From Pseudomonas marginalis (GTDB lineage: Bacteria; Pseudomonadota; Gammaproteobacteria; Pseudomonadales; Pseudomonadaceae), in contig NZ_LKEG01000052.1 in assembly GCF_001645105.1 (NCBI RefSeq), positions 188,508-252,507 on the forward strand: DNA of 64,000 nt, read 5' to 3'. Numbering within the stretch: the stretch's first letter is position 1; each line of letters starts with the position of its first letter. Below are positions 59,767 to 64,000 of this stretch, piece after piece. Made by a program: the position numbers and the translations under genes. Below the pieces are notes generated by a model that was given only the letters and a program-made list of their open reading frames with translations, was not told where the DNA came from and searched no databases.

Positions 59767-59812
59767 TGTAGTGAGCGAGCTTGCCTCGCGCGGGGCAAGC
59801 CCGCTCACTACA
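59767..59812. repeat. Short REP-type inverted repeat
   Basis: TGTAGTGAGCGAGCTTGCC and GGGCAAGCCCGCTCACTACA form an imperfect inverted repeat around CTCGCGCG. It is a fourth REP class in the window and lies between convergent genes. Confidence 0.75.
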
Positions 59813-59832
59813 GAACTGTGCTCATGAGCGCC

Positions 59833-60417
59833 TTAGATCCAGCCGCTGCTCTGCATGGCCTTGTACACCGCCACAATCGCCAGGACGAAAAACGCTGTCG
59901 CCGCCAGTCGACGAATCAAGGTCAATGGCAGTTTTTCCGCCGCAAAATTGCCCGCCAATACCACCGGCACGTTGGCAATCAGCATGCCCACGGTGGTGCC
60001 GATAATCACCAGCCACAGTTCCGGGTACTGCGCCGCCAGCATGACCGTGGCGATCTGCGTCTTGTCACCGATTTCCGCGAGGAAGAACGCAATCAACGTG
60101 GTCAGGAATGGCCCGAATTTGCGGCTGGTACTGGCTTCGTCATCATCGAGTTTGTCCGGCACCAGGGTCCACAGCGCCGTGGCGCAGAAGCTCGCCGCCA
60201 GGATCCAGTGCAGCACAGCATCCGAGAAGAAACTCCCGAACCAGGCCCCCACGGCACCGGCAGCCGCATGGTTGGCCAGGGTCGCGGCGACGATGCCGGC
60301 GATGATCGGCCAGGGCTTGCGGAAGCGAGCGGCAAGGATGAGCGCGAGCAGTTGCGTCTTGTCGCCGATTTCGGCCAAGGCAACGATTGCGGTAGGAACG
60401 AGTAGTGAATCCAGCAT
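59833..60417 (-). CDS. GDT1/TMEM165-family manganese exporter
   Basis: This 194-residue inner-membrane protein belongs to the UPF0016 family, whose bacterial member MneA exports manganese. The two family signatures are present: VALAEIGDKTQLLALILA near 12-29 and FFLAEIGDKTQIATVMLA near 108-125, each with the acidic ExGDKT metal motif. There are about six membrane segments. The ATG at 60417 is correct; an open frame that runs 75 codons further back reads through the riboswitch and is not coding. A Mn-sensing yybP-ykoY riboswitch directly upstream supports manganese as the substrate. Confidence 0.92.
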   Translation of the reverse strand: MLDSLLVPTAIVALAEIGDKTQLLALILAARFRKPWPIIAGIVAATLANHAAAGAVGAWFGSFFSDAVLHWILAASFCATALWTLVPDKLDDDEASTSRKFGPFLTTLIAFFLAEIGDKTQIATVMLAAQYPELWLVIIGTTVGMLIANVPVVLAGNFAAEKLPLTLIRRLAATAFFVLAIVAVYKAMQSSGWI

Positions 60418-60431
60418 CAGGTAGGTTTCCA

Positions 60432-60620
60432 GGGGCGGGTCGACACGGCTATGACACGTACAGCCTTCCCGCCCCGGGTAAGGTGTGCGTGTCATAGGTC
60501 TTGTCAAACCCCGGTCCGTCTGTGCGGACTCCTGGGTCGCATACGCCATGGTCTGCTGACCAAGTATGTTGACGTATGCCGGACGAGCGTGGCGCTCGTG
60601 GGAGACTACTCCCCTAGGAC
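60432..60620 (-). ncRNA. yybP-ykoY manganese riboswitch with expression platform
   Basis: Read leftward, the aptamer has the conserved L1 loop GGGGAGUAG (60614 to 60606), the L3 arm with GCAUACGUCAACAUACU (within 60563-60580) closed by GCAUACG/CGUAUGC, and the closing P1 strand in ACAAGACCUAUGA (ending 60492), which pairs with UCCUAGG (60619 to 60613). These are hallmarks of the Mn2+-binding yybP-ykoY class. Downstream, CTATGACACG (60497 to 60488) is exactly complementary to CGTGTCATAG (60458 to 60449), and GGGGCGGG (60475 to 60468) to CCCGCCCC (60439 to 60432), which gives mutually exclusive hairpins before the GDT1 start. Confidence 0.9.
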
Positions 60621-60627
60621 GGAGCGG

Positions 60628-60656
60628 ATTCTGCCTAGGCAAAATCCATTCGGCAA
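60628..60656 (-). promoter_or_regulatory. Promoter of the riboswitch-GDT1 transcript
   Basis: Leftward TTGCCG (60656-60651), a 17-base spacer and CAGAAT (60633-60628) fit a sigma-70 promoter. Transcription would start near 60621, exactly at the first paired base of the riboswitch P1 helix. Confidence 0.55.
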
Positions 60657-60677
60657 GTGTTCTTTTTCAAACGCCCG

Positions 60678-61676
60678 TCAGCCGCGCTTGGCACGGTAGA
60701 TGCGGAAACCATTGCCTTCGGCCTTCACCGCACACACGCCCAGATGCTCTTCGATCAGCGGCTGGTACTTCAGGAAGCTATTGGCGACCAGGCGCAGTTC
60801 GCCGCCTTTTGCCAGATGTTTCGCCGCTTTTCGCAGCAGGTTCTCGGTGGCGAAATAATCGGTATGCACCCCGACATGGAACGGTGGGTTGCTCAAAATT
60901 GCGTTCAACCCCATCGGCGCCGCGTCGATGCCATCACCGGTCAGCACCTCGGCTTCCAGGCCATTGGCGGTCAAGGTCAAGCGACTGCTGGCCGCAGCAA
61001 ACGCATCCACATCCAGCATCGTGACGGTGTTGTGCGGGTAGCGACGTTTTACCGCAGCCCCCAGTACGCCAGCGCCGCAACCAAAGTCGAGCAGATGACC
61101 ACTCGGCAGTTTGTCCAAATGCGCCAGCAACAGCTCGGTGCCGCGATCCAGGCGACCGTGGCTGAACACGCCCGGCAAGCTCACCACCTTCAGGGGGCCT
61201 TCGGCCAGCGGCACCTCGAAGACCTGCGCAAGGCTTTCCAGTTCGACCGCCTGCGGCGCGTTGGCCACGGTGACCTGCCACAGCTGGCAATGCCGCGCGT
61301 TGTCGAGCTTGCGCGGTTTGCCGAAGGGAATCATCTGCTTGGCGGCGCTTTCGATACCGGCCTTTTTCTCGCCGACCAGGAACAACTCGGCGCCGGGCAA
61401 GCGTGCAGCCACGGCGTTGAGCAGGTAGTCGGTGAGGTCCTTGGACTTGGGCAGGAAGATCACCGCCGCGTTAAAGGCGCGCTCCGGCACGGTCACACCG
61501 AAGTGGCTACGCTCGGCGAAGCGTGCGTCGAGTGCCGCCTGGTCGCCGGCATGCCAGCTCCAACCGTGGGCGTTGGGCAGGCGCCCCAGCAGGTCGTCGG
61601 CAGGCAAACCCACCAATAGCAGGTTGCCTTGAAAAAGTTCGGCCTGACGAAGCAGTACTTCACTGCGCGGATCCAT
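60678..61676 (-). CDS. rsmC: 16S rRNA (guanine-1207 N2)-methyltransferase RsmC
   Basis: RsmC methylates G1207 of 16S rRNA in the 30S subunit. The 332-residue protein has two methyltransferase-like halves; the C-terminal one is catalytic, with the SAM motif LLDFGCGAGVLGAAVKRRYP near 195-214 and the base-flipping NPPFHVGVHTDY near 255-266. The C-terminus VANSFLKYQPLIEEHLG is typical of RsmC. It is transcribed leftward, 30 bases after the hydroxyacid dehydrogenase gene. The GDT1 promoter lies just before its stop on the same strand. Confidence 0.9.
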   Translation of the reverse strand: MDPRSEVLLRQAELFQGNLLLVGLPADDLLGRLPNAHGWSWHAGDQAALDARFAERSHFGVTVPERAFNAAVIFLPKSKDLTDYLLNAVAARLPGAELFLVGEKKAGIESAAKQMIPFGKPRKLDNARHCQLWQVTVANAPQAVELESLAQVFEVPLAEGPLKVVSLPGVFSHGRLDRGTELLLAHLDKLPSGHLLDFGCGAGVLGAAVKRRYPHNTVTMLDVDAFAAASSRLTLTANGLEAEVLTGDGIDAAPMGLNAILSNPPFHVGVHTDYFATENLLRKAAKHLAKGGELRLVANSFLKYQPLIEEHLGVCAVKAEGNGFRIYRAKRG

Positions 61677-61706
61677 GGTCTGCTCCTTGAAAAGGGGCGC
61701 AGTTTA

Positions 61707-62672
61707 TCAACTGACGACGCGCAGCGGGGCGCCGCTGAAAAAGCTCCGGGCGTTTTCCGCCAGTTGACCGACGATGCGCTGGCGCGCTTCTCGACTGCCC
61801 CAGGCGTTGTGCGGTGTCACGATCAGCCGAGGGATATCGCCGGCCAGCAGCGGGTTGCCGTCGATCGGCGGTTCCACGCTCAGCACATCGGTCGCCGCGC
61901 CACCCAGGTGGCCGTTGCGCAACGCATCAGCCAGGGCCTGTTCGTTGATCAAACCACCGCGTGCGGTATTGACCACAAACGCACCCGGCTTGAGCAGCGC
62001 CAGTTCGCGGGCGCCGATAAAGTCGCGGGTGTGTTCATTGAGCGGGCAGTGCAGGGTGAGGGCGTCGACCTGCGCGAGCAGTTCATCCAGCGGCACGCGG
62101 TCGGCACGGGCAGGGCGTCCCGGAATCGCACCGAGCACCACGCGCATACCAAAGGCTTGCGCCAGGCGTGCTACGGCGCTGCCCAATTCACCGTGACCGA
62201 GCAGGCCGAGGGTTTTGCCTTCCAGCTCGACGATGGGGTGGTCCAGCAGGCAGAACTGCTTGGCTTGCTGCCACTTGCCGGCGCTTACATCCCGTTGATA
62301 GTCCTTCAAGCGCGTCGCCAGGTTGAGCAGCAGCATGATCGTGTGCTGCGCCACCGACGGCGTGCCGTAGCCCTGGCAGTTGCTCACGGTGATGCCTTGG
62401 GCGCGGGCGGCTTCGAGGTCGACGTTATTGGTGCCGGTGGCCGACACCAGAATCAGCTTGAGTTCCGGGCAGGCCGCCAGGGTTTCGCGGTTGAGGGCGA
62501 TTTTGTTGCTGATGGCTACCTGAACGCCTTGCAGGCGTTCAACCACATTCTGCGGCGTGGTGCCTGTAAACAACTGCAACTCGCTGAAGCTGTTGCGCAG
62601 CTCGCTGAGGTCAAGGTCCCCCAAGTCCAGGGACGGGTGATCAAGGAAGACGGCGCGACGATTGTTCGTCAT
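61707..62672 (-). CDS. D-2-hydroxyacid dehydrogenase, HprA-like
   Basis: This 321-residue NAD(P)-dependent enzyme belongs to the D-isomer-specific 2-hydroxyacid dehydrogenases. It has the Rossmann motif LGLLGHGELGSAVARLAQ near 148-165, the catalytic Arg in VNTARGGLI near 232-240, Glu in the DVLSVEPP block and His in VTPHNAWGS near 286-294. The order next to rsmC matches the hprA (glycerate dehydrogenase) locus that I recall in P. aeruginosa, so hydroxypyruvate is a likely substrate. An ATG at 62672 with AAAGGT is used. Confidence 0.85.
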   Translation of the reverse strand: MTNNRRAVFLDHPSLDLGDLDLSELRNSFSELQLFTGTTPQNVVERLQGVQVAISNKIALNRETLAACPELKLILVSATGTNNVDLEAARAQGITVSNCQGYGTPSVAQHTIMLLLNLATRLKDYQRDVSAGKWQQAKQFCLLDHPIVELEGKTLGLLGHGELGSAVARLAQAFGMRVVLGAIPGRPARADRVPLDELLAQVDALTLHCPLNEHTRDFIGARELALLKPGAFVVNTARGGLINEQALADALRNGHLGGAATDVLSVEPPIDGNPLLAGDIPRLIVTPHNAWGSREARQRIVGQLAENARSFFSGAPLRVVS

Positions 62673-62757
62673 CAACTGTACCTTTTGCGACAGGGTTCGA
62701 AGGCGTAATCTGCCGAGCCTATCAGATGAAATAATCAGTTACTTAAAGGGAGTGAGC

Positions 62758-63390
62758 ATGTACGCCGCCGAGTTCTTGACTGTAGCCCTGATTCACTTAT
62801 TGGCGGTGGCCAGCCCCGGCCCGGATTTCGCGGTGGTGGTGCGTGAAAGTGTGACCCACGGCCGCCGCGCCGGCACCTGGACCGCACTGGGCGTGGGCTC
62901 GGCGATATTCCTGCACGTGGGGTACTCGCTGCTCGGTATCGGCCTGATCGTGTCCCAGTCCATCGTGCTGTTCAACGCGCTCAAATGGGCGGCGGCGGCC
63001 TACCTGCTGTACATCGGCTTCAAGGCCCTGCGCGCGCAGCCGGCCAAGCCGGCCGCCGAGGGCGAGTTGCACCGCGAGGCGGGCGAGCGCACCCCGCGTG
63101 GGGCGTTCACTGCCGGCTTCGTGACCAACGGCTTGAACCCCAAAGCCACGCTGTTCTTCCTGTCGTTGTTTACCGTGGTGATCAACCCGCACACACCGCT
63201 GGCGATCCAGGCCGGTTACGGCGTGTACCTGGCGGTAGCGACGGCGCTGTGGTTCTGCCTGGTGGCGATGCTGTTCAGCCAGCAGCGCGTGCGCGCAGGG
63301 TTTGCGCGGATGGGGCATTGGTTTGATCGGACCATGGGCGCGGTGTTGATCGCCATCGGGGTAAAGCTGGCCTTCACCAGCATGAAATAG
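62758..63390 (+). CDS. LysE/RhtB-family exporter
   Basis: This 210-residue inner-membrane protein is a LysE/RhtB-type exporter of amino acids or related metabolites. It has about six hydrophobic segments and the family's N-terminal LLAVASPGPDFAVVVRESV near 14-32 and GFVTNGLNPKATLFFLSLF near 122-140. The substrate cannot be told from sequence. GGGAG lies five bases before the ATG at 62758; a longer open frame reaches back to 62662 across the divergent promoter. A weak hairpin at about 63395-63418 follows the stop. Confidence 0.88.
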   Translation: MYAAEFLTVALIHLLAVASPGPDFAVVVRESVTHGRRAGTWTALGVGSAIFLHVGYSLLGIGLIVSQSIVLFNALKWAAAAYLLYIGFKALRAQPAKPAAEGELHREAGERTPRGAFTAGFVTNGLNPKATLFFLSLFTVVINPHTPLAIQAGYGVYLAVATALWFCLVAMLFSQQRVRAGFARMGHWFDRTMGAVLIAIGVKLAFTSMK

Positions 63391-63521
63391 GCTGGATGCT
63401 GGCGCAAAGCTAGCATTCATTGGGGTTTGCAAATCATTCCTTTGGCTGATTTAGCTGAAACATAAGGTCTCTAAAGTGCAGGTCTTCAAGCCAAGACCGT
63501 GCAGTCATAAAAGGGATTCGT
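63391..63521. other. Intergenic region with a leader hairpin
   Basis: GGTCTT-CAAGCC-AAGACC (63481-63498), extended by TGCA on both sides with one bulge, forms a hairpin 24 bases before the ligase start. A second weak stem (ATGCTGGC...GCTAGCAT) lies just after the exporter stop. Confidence 0.4.
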
Positions 63522-64000
63522 ATGTTGCAGACCCGTGTTATCCCGCCCGCCGAAGGTGCGTACCAATACCCGCTGTTGATCAAACGCCTGTTGATGTCCG
63601 GCACCCGTTACGAGAAGACCCGGGAAATCGTCTACCGCGACAAGCTGCGCTACACCTACCCGACGTTGATCGAGCGGGTCGCGCGCCTGGCGAATGTGTT
63701 GACCGACGCCGGCGTCAAGGCCGGTGACACCGTGGCGGTGATGGATTGGGACAGCCATCGCTACCTGGAATGCATGTTCGCCATCCCGATGATCGGCGCG
63801 GTGATCCACACCATCAACGTGCGCCTGTCGCCGGAACAGATCCTGTACACCATGAACCACGCCGAGGACCGCTTCGTGCTGGTCAACAGCGAGTTCGTGG
63901 GCCTTTACCAGGCCATCGCCGGGCAGCTCACCACCGTCGACAAGACCCTGCTGCTCACCGACGGCGAGACCAAGACCGCCGAGTTGCCCAACCTGGTGGG
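63522..64000 (+). CDS. Fatty-acid-CoA ligase (AMP-binding), N-terminal part
   Basis: This is the first 159 codons of an acyl-CoA synthetase of the AMP-binding superfamily that runs off the window. It has the typical N-terminal subdomain: YPLLIKRLLMSGTRYEKTREIVY-type start, YTYPTLIERVARLANVLTDAGV, GDTVAVMDWDSHRYLECMFA and IGAVIHTINVRLSPEQILY. These match medium/long-chain ligases of the AlkK/FadD-like group. The AMP-binding P-loop lies beyond the edge. AAGGG precedes the ATG at 63522. Confidence 0.88.
   Translation, partial: MLQTRVIPPAEGAYQYPLLIKRLLMSGTRYEKTREIVYRDKLRYTYPTLIERVARLANVLTDAGVKAGDTVAVMDWDSHRYLECMFAIPMIGAVIHTINVRLSPEQILYTMNHAEDRFVLVNSEFVGLYQAIAGQLTTVDKTLLLTDGETKTAELPNLV

Noticed and set aside
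44251..59812. Repeated inverted elements as a CRISPR array
   Set aside because: The repeats are dispersed, palindromic and of REP type; no regular direct repeats with spacers occur.
60418..60642. N-terminal extension of the GDT1-family protein
   Set aside because: The extension is a translation of the riboswitch; the conserved protein starts at 60417.
1..64000. tRNA or rRNA genes and insertion sequences
   Set aside because: I found no cloverleaf, rRNA segment, transposase or target-site duplication on either strand.

Overview
The window is chromosomal DNA of a Pseudomonas, most likely of the P. fluorescens group. The evidence is the dense, G+C-rich coding, the gene order (gatCAB | mreBCD-maf-rng-yhdP-nit-tldD | fagA-fumC-orfX-sodA-zip | ptsO-rapZ-ptsN-hpf-rpoN-lptBAC-kdsCD | mlaFEDCB-ibaG-murA-hisGDC), which I recognise from Pseudomonas genomes, and nine intergenic REP/REPIN-type inverted repeats typical of fluorescent pseudomonads. 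I saw no rRNA, tRNA, insertion sequence, prophage or CRISPR array. Both edges cut a gene.

Layout. 1-0.3 kb: start of a leftward gene under a consensus LexA box. 0.5-6 kb: a D-glucarate/D-galactarate catabolic cluster (kdgD, ketoglutarate-semialdehyde dehydrogenase, gudP-type transporter, garD) with candidate Hfq/Crc sites. 6-8.2 kb: a leftward HAD phosphatase-PlsC acyltransferase-GNAT operon that looks accessory. 8.5-11.4 kb: AEC transporter, then a leftward rlpA-like / CaCA antiporter / carboxymuconolactone-decarboxylase-like operon. 11.5-15 kb: gatCAB (Gln-tRNA amidotransferase). 15-28 kb: cell-shape genes mreBCD, maf, rng, yhdP, a nitrilase-fold amidase, tldD and pmbA with darP between them on the other strand. 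28-32 kb: iron-regulated fagA-fumC-orfX-sodA-zip. 32-39 kb, leftward: nitrogen PTS, hibernation factor, sigma-54, LPS transport and Kdo synthesis. 39.5-47.7 kb: mla lipid-transport operon, ibaG, murA and hisG-hisD-hisC. 47.8-53.4 kb: pyrimidine/purine salvage (uraA, upp, hpt), small proteins and mqo. 54-64 kb: small conserved proteins, a lipoprotein, acyltransferase, zinc-ribbon protein, a divergent SRAP protein, a chemoreceptor remnant, an M48 lipoprotein protease, a Mn riboswitch with its GDT1-family exporter, rsmC, a D-2-hydroxyacid dehydrogenase, a LysE exporter and the start of a fatty-acid-CoA ligase.

How the parts fit. Much of the window is envelope biology: wall elongation (MreBCD, MurA, RlpA-like), LPS (LptABC, KdsCD), retrograde and bulk phospholipid handling (Mla, YhdP, two PlsC-type enzymes). 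Metal economy is a second theme: a Fur-controlled block that swaps in iron-independent fumarase and Mn-superoxide dismutase beside a ZIP importer, and at 60 kb a Mn-sensing riboswitch before a Mn exporter.

The most useful second looks are: the Mn riboswitch whose P1 strand is exactly complementary to a downstream segment; a nested 96-nt hairpin between hisG and hisD; a CaCA antiporter lacking both hallmark acidic residues; an SRAP protein lacking two of four active-site residues; probable ATT start codons for mreC and the antiporter; and the HAD-PlsC-GNAT cassette. No wholly new multi-gene system is evident; most genes belong to known families.
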